From NCBI GenBank assembly GCA_024635865.1, contig JAGXIB010000117.1, forward strand, positions 1 through 40,730: a stretch of DNA of 40,730 bases, read 5' to 3'. Made by a program: the position numbers and the translations under genes. The notes beneath the pieces were generated by a model. It ran no database searches. It saw nothing but the letters and a program-made list of their open reading frames with translations, and was not told the DNA's origin. The DNA is from Flavobacteriales bacterium. GTDB lineage: Bacteria > Bacteroidota > Bacteroidia > Flavobacteriales_D > Parvicellaceae. This document shows, piece after piece, positions 17,901 to 24,851 of this stretch; the first letter of the stretch is position 1, and each line of letters starts with the position of its first letter.

Positions 17901-18121
17901 ACTGTTGTCAAAGCAGACTTGTACAGCCCTTTCTTTTCTTGTATTATAACGGTATCCCAAAGGCTTGAGTAATCATTATCATAATTGAATTTAATTGTCT
18001 CCATTTCCATTAATACTTGATTTGAACTTGTTGTACTCTTCTTATTTTTACATGAAAAAGAAAATAAGAATAAACTAATAATTATAACTAAAACTGGAAA
18101 TTGATAAATTTTTGTGCTCAT
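11978..18121 (-). CDS. Alpha-2-macroglobulin family lipoprotein with thioester motif
   Basis: A 2047-residue surface or periplasmic protein. The N terminus has a hydrophobic segment and Cys (LFSFSCKN near residue 24), read as a lipoprotein signal. A helical, TPR-like region of about 350 residues follows, then MG-type beta domains (FFTDRGIYRPGQTVYFKG is the MG2 signature near residue 630). Next come a Tyr/Ser-rich and then charged low-complexity bait-like stretch (about 1130-1270) and the A2M block ETAFFYPQLETNKNGDVIVKF. A terpenoid-cyclase-like helical domain carries the thioester CAEQ at residues 1509-1512. Bacterial homologues are thought to trap attacking proteases. No penicillin-binding protein 1C gene, the usual enterobacterial neighbour, is nearby. 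The length is typical for Bacteroidota members. Confidence 0.93.
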   Translation of the reverse strand: MSTKIYQFPVLVIIISLFLFSFSCKNKKSTTSSNQVLMEMETIKFNYDNDYSSLWDTVIIQEKKGLYKSALTTVEEIYKNASKDDNSVQLVKALIHKMKYNSYLEEDNFVKALNELQTISSTSKFPLKQIVHSITAETYWNYYQQNQWKINGRTYSPDFKEDDIRTWDLKTLTSKTISEYSSSLSSKDSLQHTQIQDFKVILNHYEKTDVFRPTLYDFLAYRAISFFENTQHNITKPADFFTLNEESYFSDIKTFSKLEITTKDSSANHFYAIKIYQELTNHQLRRENIAGIIETSLRRLRFVKSQSNNPIKEELYLKALTDLTISYPDDAEIATVWSEIAHFHSLKGDAFNLKTGENQWEKKKAIEICEATILKFSESYGAKECKALKLQIESKSMGFNIEKSQRPEMPIKLVFEHANLNQVYFKIVKVDWDFEYKLKDDVYNKELIALNKLPAVRTWVKDIENKNDYQRHSSHLHTEGLPFGKYYILASDNDEFTLKDNAVTYTDFWVTKISFTSVTSNDDNETILKVVDSETGEALPKVTIHQYTYDYNRGDYELKRRGKYQSNENGIASVFPQKKNNYSYNYYYYFKNGDDEYYTDNAIYQYDRGTNNDRKVRQTTFFTDRGIYRPGQTVYFKGIVLEHFKNDHQIVTKSKQEVSLYDVNYQKIASLDVVTNEYGTFAGSFTLPTGAMNGSMSIVSQDGNRKYIQVEEYKRPKFTVNFEPIEGSYKLNQSISVEGKAKAYAGYFLDDARVNYSVTRTARFPYWCWYRWGYSPNSASIEITSGITKTDENGGFKIDFDALADENVDKKYSPTFSYQVEVSVTDINGETQSSTSYVNVGYNAMNFTVGVSNKVNKEVEQKLSINATNLNGKLVDAKGSIKITKLTEPTQIYRTSLLTNPDIKTIEEDKFHELFPYDEFDRENEISKLKKGAEVLLLNFDTKESRSLDLETNKLGIGRYVLEANTIDEFGVEVIDIRYFTVFDPNAKFIPTKETWWTTDLKITGEPGEKATFIIGTAEEELLVSYEIEHQGEVVYSELLTLKNEQRIIEVPIKEKHRGNFNVSFTTTKHSRFIQDRKTISVPYTNKTLDLTFESFRNKLLPGQKEEWKIKIRGSKGDKVAAELLATMYDASLDEFASNYLGLSIYRSFYSNRSFNNSCFVRVNSTTRQEDWNTYYSFYSRDFSSMNWFGYSSYQFGGYRGRRMSKSAAFADSDMVLEESMSKEADDVTSVIGGNQASAPPKKDAMPGEQKINSREENVEVLNEKSKSGKEAVKPRTNFNETAFFYPQLETNKNGDVIVKFTIPESLTKWKFLALAHTKDLKIGTTQKELVTQKELMVVPNAPRFFREGDRLSFSSKVVNLSEKNIKGTVKLELFNALSMQPIDAQLKNTSKIKEIVLEKGKSTVANWSLEIPKGYSAITYRVSAEAGKHTDGEEMVVPVLTNRMLVTESLPLPVKKAGETKFTFKKFINQSNGSKTLENHKLTLEFTSNPAWYAIQALPYLMEYPYECAEQTFSRYYANSIASNIANSNPKIKRVFDQWSQYDSEAFLSNLEKNQELKALLLEETPWVLNAQDEQERKKRIALLFDLNKMQNEKERTIRKLEKMQLYNGAWPWFDGMRENRYITQHIVTGLGHLNQLGVEDNSQSSMAIKGVAYLDNQMHKDYEYIKTHVSDYKNKQTISNFVVQYLYARSFYLDLKIKSQHQEAYDYFYKQSKTYWLEFNLYTQGMIALSAQRKGDKEVAVGIMASIKERAIYNEEMGMYWKDLSGGYYWYQAPIETQALLIEAFDEVTDDQNSVNEMKVWLLKQKQTTDWKTTKATADACYALLLKGTDILSETDIPVIKLGNKTVSIPKTEAGTGYFKTSWSGSDIKPEMGNVSITKKQNSVAWGALYWQYFEDLDKITPHETPLTLTKKLYIERNSSTGKVLAPITASSPIKIGDKVKVRVVLKTDRNLEYVHLKDMRASTFEPTNVISRYKWQDGLGYYETTKDASTNFFMDYVGKGTYVFEYDLIASQEGNFSNGITSIQCMYAPEFTSHSEGIRVEVKK

Positions 18122-18141
18122 GTTCTTTTATTTTAACTAAC

Positions 18142-18149
18142 CAAATGTA
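18142..18149 (-). promoter_or_regulatory. Candidate -7 box for the alpha-2-macroglobulin gene
   Basis: Reads TACATTTG on the minus strand, 20 bases before the ATG at 18121. No convincing -33 TTG is present. It lies downstream of the ssb terminator, which fits an independent promoter here. Confidence 0.35.
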
Positions 18150-18210
18150 TGATTATTTGTATTATGTACACATAAATAATTAAAAAGTTCATTTCTGATT
18201 TGAAAAACAA

Positions 18211-18246
18211 AAAAAACGCCTTTTAGAATGAACTAGAAGGCGTTTT
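18211..18246 (-). terminator. Terminator after ssb
   Basis: ACGCCTTTTAG (18216-18226) pairs with CTAGAAGGCGT (18233-18243) with one wobble pair and a six-base loop, followed on the minus strand by a T-run. A-runs on the other side make it possibly bidirectional. It separates ssb from the alpha-2-macroglobulin gene. Confidence 0.85.
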
Positions 18247-18282
18247 AAATCAGAAGGGGCAGTCATTATTTGAAGGGAAAAT

Positions 18283-18627
18283 CTATCCTTCTTTTTTACT
18301 TCCTAGCATTAAAATATCAGTAACAACTATTTCAGTGATGTAACGTGTTTTACCTTCGTTATCTTCATAGCTTCTATTGTTTAGTTTTCCCGAAACACAA
18401 ATTTCTTTTCCTTTTTCTAAATATTTTTCGGCAATCTCAGCTTGGTTACTCCATGCAACCAAATTATGCCATTGTGTTTCTTTAATAAGCTCGCCTTTTT
18501 TATTCTTATAAGATTCATTAGTTGCTAAAGACAAACGTGCCATTTTACTTCCGTTAGCTAATTCTTTAATCTCTGGTGCGCTTCCTAGGTTACCAATTAA
18601 TTGCACATTGTTTCTTAAGTTAGTCAT
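18283..18627 (-). CDS. ssb: Single-stranded DNA-binding protein, short form
   Basis: A 114-residue protein that is essentially one OB fold: NNVQLIGNLGSAPEIKEL at the start, WHNLVAWSNQAEIAEKYLEKG in the middle, and YITEIVVTDILMLG near the end. It binds single-stranded DNA. It stops at GSKKEG and lacks both the flexible linker and the acidic DDxIPF tail that recruits partner proteins in standard SSB. It is probably therefore an accessory paralogue and not the replicative SSB, or relies on mixed oligomers. It stands alone, ended by its own hairpin. The fold call is firm; the role is inferred. Confidence 0.93.
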   Translation of the reverse strand: MTNLRNNVQLIGNLGSAPEIKELANGSKMARLSLATNESYKNKKGELIKETQWHNLVAWSNQAEIAEKYLEKGKEICVSGKLNNRSYEDNEGKTRYITEIVVTDILMLGSKKEG

Positions 18628-18980
18628 AATACTTGTTTTTTAGTTTTTAATCATTTAGAACACAACAACCTTGTTATGAACATCAATCAATTTCGATTTG
18701 ACACTGCAAAGTAAAGAGCACTTCAAAACTTTATTCGGTAGTTAAACAGTTAGCATTCGTATATAAACACTTACAACTATTTAAAAACAAATATAAAGCT
18801 GAATTACAACATCTTATAAAAAAATAAAAATGTAAAAAATACACCTGTTAATGTAAAATATTGTTAAAACAGCTTAAGATTTATAAAAAGATAACATTCA
18901 AGTGAACGTTTTGTAAAGTTTTGAGTAATACTTTTAAACCACAGAACTTAAGCGCTTTCGTTCCAATTAAAAAAAACAAA
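18628..18980. other. Intergenic gap between divergent ssb and the sigma operon
   Basis: About 350 AT-rich bases that must hold both divergent promoters. On the minus strand, TATATTTG at 18795-18788 and a TACTTTG-like box near 18706-18712 are weak -7 candidates for ssb. I see no RNA gene and no convincing inverted repeat. A TTG at 18921 would extend the next frame upstream by 20 codons, but ATG 18981 is preferred because it begins a signal peptide. Confidence 0.4.
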
Positions 18981-20138
18981 ATGAAAAAGATATTTTATAG
19001 TTTAATTATAGCATTGTGCGTCTTTAATATTAAAGCTCAAGAGTTAAAAAAGGTCTACAGCATTGTTAAAGAAATGCAAGATGAGGACTGGTATAAAAAC
19101 CAAAAAGATCTTTGGATAAAAGAAATAGATAAGGACAGCAAAAATGCAGTGGCATGGGAAAATTATTACAATGCTACAAGAGCTTTAAAAAATATTAGTT
19201 GGCAAAATACAGAACAGCAGGAAAAGTACATTAAAGAATGTAAAGCGATAAGTGAAAAAGCTTATGCCAGTGTTCCTGATTCCTATCAAGCTAATTTAAT
19301 TCTATGGAGAGAGTCTGGAAATAATTTAAAATCGATTCAATATCTAGAAAAAGCTTATGAACTGAACCCTAACAATGAAGAAGTGTTAGTAAACATGCTT
19401 ACTCAATCTAAATTAATGGGGAAAGAAAATGAATATTCAGAATATTGTAAAGAGTATTATAAAACAAATGATATTTCTTCAGGGTTACTTAATTGGGGCT
19501 ATAACCTATTGTCTGAAGTAGACGAAAGAGCTATAATTTTTACTATAGGGGATAACGATACATATCCGGTGTGGTTAATGCAAGAAAGTTTTGGCATTAG
19601 AAAAGATGTTGAAATTTTGAATTATGGATTGTTAGGTGTGGATGATTATAGAGAAAAAGTCTTTGAAAAAATAGGATTGCCAGCTTTAAGCTTCAGGTTA
19701 GATAATTCTAAAACTCCAAAAGAGCGCAAGGAAAGTCAGGAAAAAATGATGGATCATATTTTTAAATATAGCAAACGCCCAATTTATATTTGTAATACAG
19801 CAATTAGCTATTTTAAAGATAAATATGATGAAGATTTACATTTAACTGGCTTGACTTACAAGTACTCTAAAGAGAATATCGATAACATATCTTTAATAAT
19901 AAGGAATTATGAAAAAAGATATTTGTTAGATTATTTAAAAATAACTTTTCCATTTAATATTGGAAATAAAGTTGCCGATGATTCACAGGCTGTGTATCTA
20001 CCAGCTTTAACCAAGCTATATAAACACTATAAGAATACTGAGCAAAACGAAAAATTGAAAGGAGTAAAAGACCTCTTATTTCTAATAGCTGAGCGAACCA
20101 ACAATACTGAAGAAATAAATAAAATATTTGAAAAGTAA
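18981..20138 (+). CDS. Exported TPR protein with a DUF2723-C-terminus-like domain
   Basis: Starting at ATG 18981, this gives 385 residues with a signal peptide (KKIFYSLIIALCVFNIKAQ) and no other membrane segment, so it is probably periplasmic. Residues about 40-170 look like TPR helices (YLEKAYELNPNNEEVLVNML). Residues about 180-310 contain RAIIFTIGDNDTYPVWLMQE, GIRKDVEILNYGLLG and KRPIYICNTA, which resemble the soluble tail of the DUF2723 membrane proteins common in Bacteroidota. The gene ends 6 bases before the sigma-factor gene and the three genes form one operon, suggesting a signal-input protein or a target of that sigma factor. Exact function unknown. Confidence 0.8.
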   Translation: MKKIFYSLIIALCVFNIKAQELKKVYSIVKEMQDEDWYKNQKDLWIKEIDKDSKNAVAWENYYNATRALKNISWQNTEQQEKYIKECKAISEKAYASVPDSYQANLILWRESGNNLKSIQYLEKAYELNPNNEEVLVNMLTQSKLMGKENEYSEYCKEYYKTNDISSGLLNWGYNLLSEVDERAIIFTIGDNDTYPVWLMQESFGIRKDVEILNYGLLGVDDYREKVFEKIGLPALSFRLDNSKTPKERKESQEKMMDHIFKYSKRPIYICNTAISYFKDKYDEDLHLTGLTYKYSKENIDNISLIIRNYEKRYLLDYLKITFPFNIGNKVADDSQAVYLPALTKLYKHYKNTEQNEKLKGVKDLLFLIAERTNNTEEINKIFEK

Positions 20139-20144
20139 CCTAAC

Positions 20145-20744
20145 ATGGGTTTATTTTCAAAAAACATATCTGCTTTTTCTGATGAGCAACTAATGGATTT
20201 TTTTATTTCCAAAGGTCATAATAAATACATCGAAGAGTTATACAAAAGATATAGCCCTAAATTATTGGGCTATTTCTTTCGTATGCTTCAGGGAGATTCT
20301 CAAAAATCTGAAGACTTATTACAAGATTTATTTCTGAAAGTAATTGAGAGAAAACAACAATTCGATATTAATAAGAAGTTTTACACTTGGATATTTACAA
20401 TTGCGAGTAATATGTGTAAATCCGATTTCAGAAAATTAGAAAATAGAAATACAACTTATGATTACCCCATAGAAAAAATTCCTTTCGAATACGAGAGTAA
20501 CCTATTTGATAAAATAGAATTTAAAATAGCTTTAAAAAAAGGAATCAATGAATTGTCGCATGTACATAAAGTAGTTTTTATTCTAAGGTATAACGAAGGA
20601 TTTTCGGTCAAAGAAATTGCTCAAATAGCAGAAGTTTCTGAAGGAACCGTAAAGTCTAGATTGTATTATGCTACACAAAATATAAGTCAATACATTAAAG
20701 AGTTTTCGCCAATTAACGAATCTCATGTTTTTAAAATTAATTGA
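20145..20744 (+). CDS. RNA polymerase sigma-70 family (ECF-type) sigma factor
   Basis: A 199-residue sigma factor with only regions 2 and 4. Region 2 is at about 25-95 (LYKRYSPKLLGYFFRMLQGD, EDLLQDLFLKVIER, KFYTWIFTIASNMCKSDFRK). Region 4 is at about 130-190 (VHKVVFILRYNEGFSVKEIA, EVSEGTVKSRLYYATQNI). This is the extracytoplasmic-function architecture. It lies between an exported TPR protein and a one-pass membrane protein, with gaps of 6 and 2 bases, so the three products are almost certainly made together. The target promoters cannot be deduced. Confidence 0.93.
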   Translation: MGLFSKNISAFSDEQLMDFFISKGHNKYIEELYKRYSPKLLGYFFRMLQGDSQKSEDLLQDLFLKVIERKQQFDINKKFYTWIFTIASNMCKSDFRKLENRNTTYDYPIEKIPFEYESNLFDKIEFKIALKKGINELSHVHKVVFILRYNEGFSVKEIAQIAEVSEGTVKSRLYYATQNISQYIKEFSPINESHVFKIN

Positions 20745-20746
20745 AA

Positions 20747-21367
20747 ATGGAAAAAGATATTAAGTCAAACGAGTGGGAATTACAACTTCTCTTGGAGCAA
20801 AAAGAATTCAACGAATTATCTGCTTCTGAAAAGAATAAGGTCGAAAAACTAATTACTGAAGAAGAGTACTCAATCAGACGTCAATTAATAATTGCCACCG
20901 AAAAAGAAAGTGAAAAATTAGTTCCTCTACCTTTGGTTTTGCCATCTAAAAAAACAGGAATTGTTATTCCTTTATATCAAGCTCTATTAGCTATCGCTGC
21001 AACAGTTTTAGTCATGCTGTTCTTAAAGTTTCCTTATTCCAACATAGAGGCTATTAATGGTTCAGAAGAAATAAAATATGTATCGATTACAGACACTATA
21101 AAAGAAATTGAATATGTTTATGATACGGTTTATAAAGAAATTGAAAAGGCAAAAATCGTAGAAAAAAAAGTATATGTTCCTCAAACTAAAATAAAATATA
21201 TTGAGACTTATAGTAAAACTGATCTAGCATCAAAAGAAATTTTAAACGCTCCTAATAGCTATCAAAAGCCAGATTTAAAAACATTGATCAATGAAGTCGA
21301 CGGTTCAGAAAGTTTAGCAGACGAACCAGCTTCTAATTTATTTCCGATTATTATGTATAGAGATTAA
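20747..21367 (+). CDS. One-pass membrane protein, probable anti-sigma factor
   Basis: The frame has an upstream TTG at 20741, but ATG 20747, 2 bases after the sigma-factor stop, is the better start and gives 206 residues. The N-terminal 75 residues are cytoplasmic, charged and helical (WELQLLLEQKEFNELSASEK). One membrane helix is at about 76-96 (LYQALLAIAATVLVMLFLKF). The outside part is rich in Lys/Ile/Tyr with a repeated Tyr-Val/Ile pattern (EIEYVYDTVYKEIEKAKIVE). Position and topology suit an anti-sigma factor, although the zinc-binding HxxxCxxC motif of many such proteins is absent. No family recognised. Confidence 0.72.
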   Translation: MEKDIKSNEWELQLLLEQKEFNELSASEKNKVEKLITEEEYSIRRQLIIATEKESEKLVPLPLVLPSKKTGIVIPLYQALLAIAATVLVMLFLKFPYSNIEAINGSEEIKYVSITDTIKEIEYVYDTVYKEIEKAKIVEKKVYVPQTKIKYIETYSKTDLASKEILNAPNSYQKPDLKTLINEVDGSESLADEPASNLFPIIMYRD

Positions 21368-21401
21368 TGCTTACTTTTAACTAAACAATATAATCTATAA
21401 T

Positions 21402-21638
21402 ATGTGGGAGATTGATAAACTAATTAAAAAGTCTAGAGATTTTATACTAAGCCTAACAATAGACAATAAGTTAAAAAGAAACTTGATTTGGAGCTTAGAA
21501 AAAATTCCAGATAAATATAAATTTGACGCAGGCGGTTACGAGCATCTAGAGAAAGAAAAGGCTGACTCATATGAAGTATTTTCACCTTTCGAGATTGGCT
21601 TAATAATTATTCAAAATTCAGAAAAAACAATGTTTTGA
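21402..21638 (+). CDS. Hypothetical protein, first part of a possibly frameshifted gene
   Basis: ATG 21402 gives 78 residues starting MWEIDKLIKKSRDFILSLTI and ending NSEKTMF at a TGA overlapped by the next frame. No signal peptide or known motif. Adding one T to the four-T run 21633-21636 would join it without a gap to the following frame, making one acidic protein of about 155 residues. Either the gene is broken by a one-base deletion, or the two frames are coupled. It follows the sigma operon by 34 bases. Family not recognised. Confidence 0.5.
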   Translation: MWEIDKLIKKSRDFILSLTIDNKLKRNLIWSLEKIPDKYKFDAGGYEHLEKEKADSYEVFSPFEIGLIIIQNSEKTMF

Positions 21639-21865
21639 TCTACGATTGGGTAGCATTCTTATTAAATTTTTGGGAGGAGTACTTTCCAGCTGACTTAACC
21701 ACTGACTTAATCAAAGAAAAATACTTTGAAGAAATAAAAAAACAATTTAAACAATGTGAGTTTAATGATTATGAGCCTATTCATAGAACATTAACAATTT
21801 ACCCTGAAAGTAACGGTTGGTTCTCTGAACAACAAAATCAATTAATAGACTGGTTTAATGAGTAA
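21635..21865 (+). CDS. Hypothetical protein, second part of a possibly frameshifted gene
   Basis: The only start for this frame is TTG 21635, overlapping the preceding stop by four bases; there is no ATG until deep in the frame. The 76 residues (IYDWVAFLLNFWEEYFPADL and so on, ending WFSEQQNQLIDWFNE) look like real, aromatic-rich coding sequence. The lack of a good start favours the view that it is the 3' half of the gene beginning at 21402. Function unknown. Confidence 0.4.
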   Translation: MIYDWVAFLLNFWEEYFPADLTTDLIKEKYFEEIKKQFKQCEFNDYEPIHRTLTIYPESNGWFSEQQNQLIDWFNE

Positions 21866-22084
21866 AAAAGTTTTCGAAACAGAACGTATAGTGATTAAAG
21901 TCATAGAAGAAAAAGATGCCATTATTTTTTCTAGGTTGCTTTGATAGAAGGCATGAAGTCTTCAAGAAAGATTGGAATAACTAAGCTTTAGTTTTTATCT
22001 TCTCCACCTAAAGCTATACAACCTTTAGACCTTGATTCAATAGATAGAACTGAGGGATCAATTTATTCTAAATCCTATTCCTAA
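21858..22084 (+). pseudogene. Probable remnant of a GNAT acetyltransferase gene
   Basis: ATG 21858 overlaps the previous stop and encodes 28 residues, starting SKKVFETERIVIKVIEEKDA and ending in TGA at 21944. ETER(L/I)(V/I)I followed by an acidic D-A is how many GNAT N-acetyltransferases begin. Beyond it only short, frame-shifting fragments remain before the radA stop codon. I read it as a decayed gene; the identification rests on a short motif and is tentative. Confidence 0.3.
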
Positions 22085-22088
22085 ACTA

Positions 22089-23453
22089 TTATCCAAACAA
22101 ATTCTTTAAAACATCTTCTACTTTACTGACCAAAATTAATTCTATATTATACTTCTCTTGAACAATTCCCTTGTTGTGTTTAGAAATAAAAATTCGGTCA
22201 TAACCCAATTTTTCAGCTTCAAAAATACGTTGCTCTATTCTAGGCACGGGTCTAATTTCTCCAGACAAGCCAACTTCTCCTGCAAAACAAGTTTTAGAAT
22301 CAATACTTAAATCAACATTAGAAGATAAAATTGCACACACTACTGCTAAATCTATCGAAGGATCATCTACCTTAATCCCTCCAGTAATGTTTAAGAAAAC
22401 ATCTTTTGCTCCAATTCTAAAACCACACTTTTTTTCTAAAACAGCCAATAACATATTCAATCGTCGCAAATCAAAACCAGTTGCAGAACGTTGTGGCGTT
22501 CCATATGCAGCTGAACTTGCTAAAGCCTGTATTTCGATCAATAAAGGTCTAGTTCCTTCCATAGTTACAGCAATAGTAACTCCACTTAGCTCTCCATCAT
22601 GATTACTCACTAAAACAGCAGAAGGATTTTCCACTTCCATTAATCCTGTACTAGTCATTTCATATATCCCCAATTCGTTGGTGCTTCCAAATCTGTTTTT
22701 TATACTTCTCAGCAAACGATATAAATGGTTTCGATCCCCCTCAAACTGGAGCACCGTATCTACCATGTGTTCTAGCACTTTAGGTCCAGCAATAGAACCA
22801 TCTTTTGTAATGTGACCAATTAGAATAATAGGAACTCCAGTTTCTTTAGCATAACGCATCATCTCCGCAGTACATTCTCTAACTTGTGAAACACTTCCAG
22901 CACTAGACTCTAAACTAGGAGTTTGTAATGTCTGAATTGAATCTACAATGATAAAATCGGGGGCTAAATTTTTAGCGTGTTGAAAGATATTTTGAGTGTT
23001 TGTTTCTGTCAATAAAAAGCAATTAGCGTCATTGTGCTTAATACGATCAGCTCGCATTTTTATTTGTTCTTCGCTTTCCTCCCCAGAAACATAAAGGACT
23101 TTTAAATTACTATTTAAAGCTATGTCTAGCAATAATGTAGATTTACCAATCCCTGGCTCACCTCCTATTAAAGTCAATGAACCTACGACAATCCCTCCTC
23201 CTAAGACTCGATTAAATTCTTTATTCGCTAATTTATAACGTCTATTCTCCAAAGGAACAATCTCATTGATATGATGTGGCTTTGTATTTTTCTTAAAAGA
23301 GTCGCCGTGTAAAATTTTATCGGTCTTATTTTCTTTTTGTACAATTTCCTCTACCAATGTATTCCACTCGTTACATCCTGGACACTTCCCTAACCATTTT
23401 GCTGTTTCTGTTCCACAATTCTGACAGAAGTACGCAGATTTTATTTTAGCCAT
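22089..23453 (-). CDS. radA: DNA repair protein RadA (Sms)
   Basis: A 454-residue RecA-like ATPase that promotes branch migration in recombinational repair; cytosolic. The N-terminal C4 zinc finger uses Cys10, 13, 24 and 27. Walker A GGEPGIGKST is at 97-106, Walker B-like PDFIIVDSIQTL near 165-176, and the RadA-specific KNRFG near 255. The C-terminal Lon-protease-like domain (about 290-454) lacks peptidase function in this family. All landmarks are intact and the length is normal. A TACATTTG box lies only 4 bases from its start. Confidence 0.96.
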   Translation of the reverse strand: MAKIKSAYFCQNCGTETAKWLGKCPGCNEWNTLVEEIVQKENKTDKILHGDSFKKNTKPHHINEIVPLENRRYKLANKEFNRVLGGGIVVGSLTLIGGEPGIGKSTLLLDIALNSNLKVLYVSGEESEEQIKMRADRIKHNDANCFLLTETNTQNIFQHAKNLAPDFIIVDSIQTLQTPSLESSAGSVSQVRECTAEMMRYAKETGVPIILIGHITKDGSIAGPKVLEHMVDTVLQFEGDRNHLYRLLRSIKNRFGSTNELGIYEMTSTGLMEVENPSAVLVSNHDGELSGVTIAVTMEGTRPLLIEIQALASSAAYGTPQRSATGFDLRRLNMLLAVLEKKCGFRIGAKDVFLNITGGIKVDDPSIDLAVVCAILSSNVDLSIDSKTCFAGEVGLSGEIRPVPRIEQRIFEAEKLGYDRIFISKHNKGIVQEKYNIELILVSKVEDVLKNLFG

Positions 23454-23457
23454 GATA

Positions 23458-23465
23458 CAAATGTA
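23458..23465 (-). promoter_or_regulatory. Candidate -7 box at the radA start
   Basis: TACATTTG on the minus strand, ending 4 bases before the ATG at 23453, so transcription would start at or next to the initiation codon. No -33 TTG at 17-23 bases. The 269-base gap 23454-23722 otherwise holds only the hairpin at 23663-23696. Confidence 0.3.
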
Positions 23466-23662
23466 TAAGCTTACTCCGTAATTTTATTACGTTAAAGAAT
23501 TATTTTTCAGCAATCAATTCTTTTAATCAGTTAACACTTCTATCAGTTTAAACTTAACTTAATCATATCTGGCTTAGAATAATACTGAAAAATAAAGCAT
23601 TTAGAGTTTTCTATGAGTCTTTCACAGACAACAAAGGATAAACCATTTCAAAAAAAATATTC

Positions 23663-23696
23663 AAAAAAAAAGCGTGCTATAATTAAATAACACGCT
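23663..23696 (-). terminator. Terminator of the three-gene envelope operon
   Basis: On the minus strand AAGCGTG (23696-23690) pairs with CACGCTT, with an A/T-rich loop, followed by a run of T from the A-tract at 23663-23670. It closes the operon whose last gene ends at 23723. Confidence 0.85.
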
Positions 23697-23722
23697 TATA
23701 ATTATATGAAAATTAAAGAAGA

Positions 23723-24841
23723 TTATAAACTAACTAAATTCAATGTTACATTAACGTATGGCATAGGAGACAACTTATTTCTCATGGTATAAGTTTGGCT
23801 TCCCACAAAACCTCTAAAAAAGTCATTATTGCCTGTAGCGGTTAAGTCATCAACGTTAAAGGAGTAGTTTACAGCCATTCCTGCTTGAATTCCTAACCAT
23901 AAAAACCCTTTTAACTGTCTTTGGTAGTCCAATCTAAACCTTATATCACTTCTTCTTAACTCTAAATTTTGAGCTTGAAAAGGAGTGTCATATAAACGAT
24001 ATGAAGTTCCTTCCAATTCATACCCTGCAAGCAAAATATTTCTAGAATTGAACTTTCTTCTGTAATTCGCTTTTGCAGGAAATAAAATTTCAGTTCCCCA
24101 CTTTCTATTTGCAGAAGTGTAATTATACATGACTACTGGAATATAGTTTAATTCACCAGCTCTATAAGTTCTAGATAAACCGACTCCCCATTGTAATCTA
24201 TCGTGTGGCCTTCTTCCATAAATGAAAGTACCCGAAGTCTTAATCGTTTCTAGGTCTGCCTTAGATTTGGAAGGTCTAAACCCATAGTTCCCATTTAACT
24301 CTCCTAGTAATTGTAAAATTAAAAAAGACTTTTCTCCAACAGGCTTAAAGAGCGTTGTATTTAAGTTTATACTCGTTAACGTTTGTGCTATCTCTCTTGC
24401 AAATGCTCTATGTTCTCCTGGCTCTAATTCTACATCATTTCTACCCTGAATACATGCCTGATTAAAGCCTCCTCCCATTTGCCAAACAAAACTAGACAAA
24501 GAAACAACCGGAATATTAGCATTTATTCTTACGCCGCTGTAGTAAACCTTACTAGATTCATAGCTATTAATCTCTTCAGCAGGAGTATAAACCCCTTCTG
24601 GCGAAGTTTGTAAAACACCCGTCCCAGACACATCATAACCCACAGAAATAAAACGATTTGGACTTAAATCAAAAATTTTAGGACTACAATACGTTGTAAT
24701 CATTCCGACATCTACAACATTGTCGTACATGCTATAATCTTCTTCCTCTTCAACGTAATTCGAGTCTATTTGAGCATAGCTAAATAGACTCGAAAAACAA
24801 GATAATAAAGAAATTATTAAATAATTTATTTTCACATTCAT
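23723..24841 (-). CDS. Outer-membrane beta-barrel protein, DUF6268-like
   Basis: A 372-residue exported protein with a signal peptide ending near SLFSYAQ, an acidic linker (YVEEEEDYSMYDNVVDVG), and then alternating amphipathic strands rich in Tyr, Gly and Asn (for example INLNTTLFKPVGEKSFLILQ, RRSDIRFRLDYQRQLKGFLW). It ends with the aromatic/hydrophobic strand PYVNVTLNLVSL as barrels do. The pattern fits the DUF6268 barrel family of Bacteroidota, with no known substrate. It is the last gene of a three-gene operon, 10 bases behind DUF2147. Confidence 0.8.
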   Translation of the reverse strand: MNVKINYLIISLLSCFSSLFSYAQIDSNYVEEEEDYSMYDNVVDVGMITTYCSPKIFDLSPNRFISVGYDVSGTGVLQTSPEGVYTPAEEINSYESSKVYYSGVRINANIPVVSLSSFVWQMGGGFNQACIQGRNDVELEPGEHRAFAREIAQTLTSINLNTTLFKPVGEKSFLILQLLGELNGNYGFRPSKSKADLETIKTSGTFIYGRRPHDRLQWGVGLSRTYRAGELNYIPVVMYNYTSANRKWGTEILFPAKANYRRKFNSRNILLAGYELEGTSYRLYDTPFQAQNLELRRSDIRFRLDYQRQLKGFLWLGIQAGMAVNYSFNVDDLTATGNNDFFRGFVGSQTYTMRNKLSPMPYVNVTLNLVSL

Positions 24842-24851
24842 AAATTAATTA

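Noticed and set aside
18921-18980. Upstream TTG start for the exported TPR protein
   Set aside because: It would put 20 unlikely residues before a complete signal peptide starting at ATG 18981.
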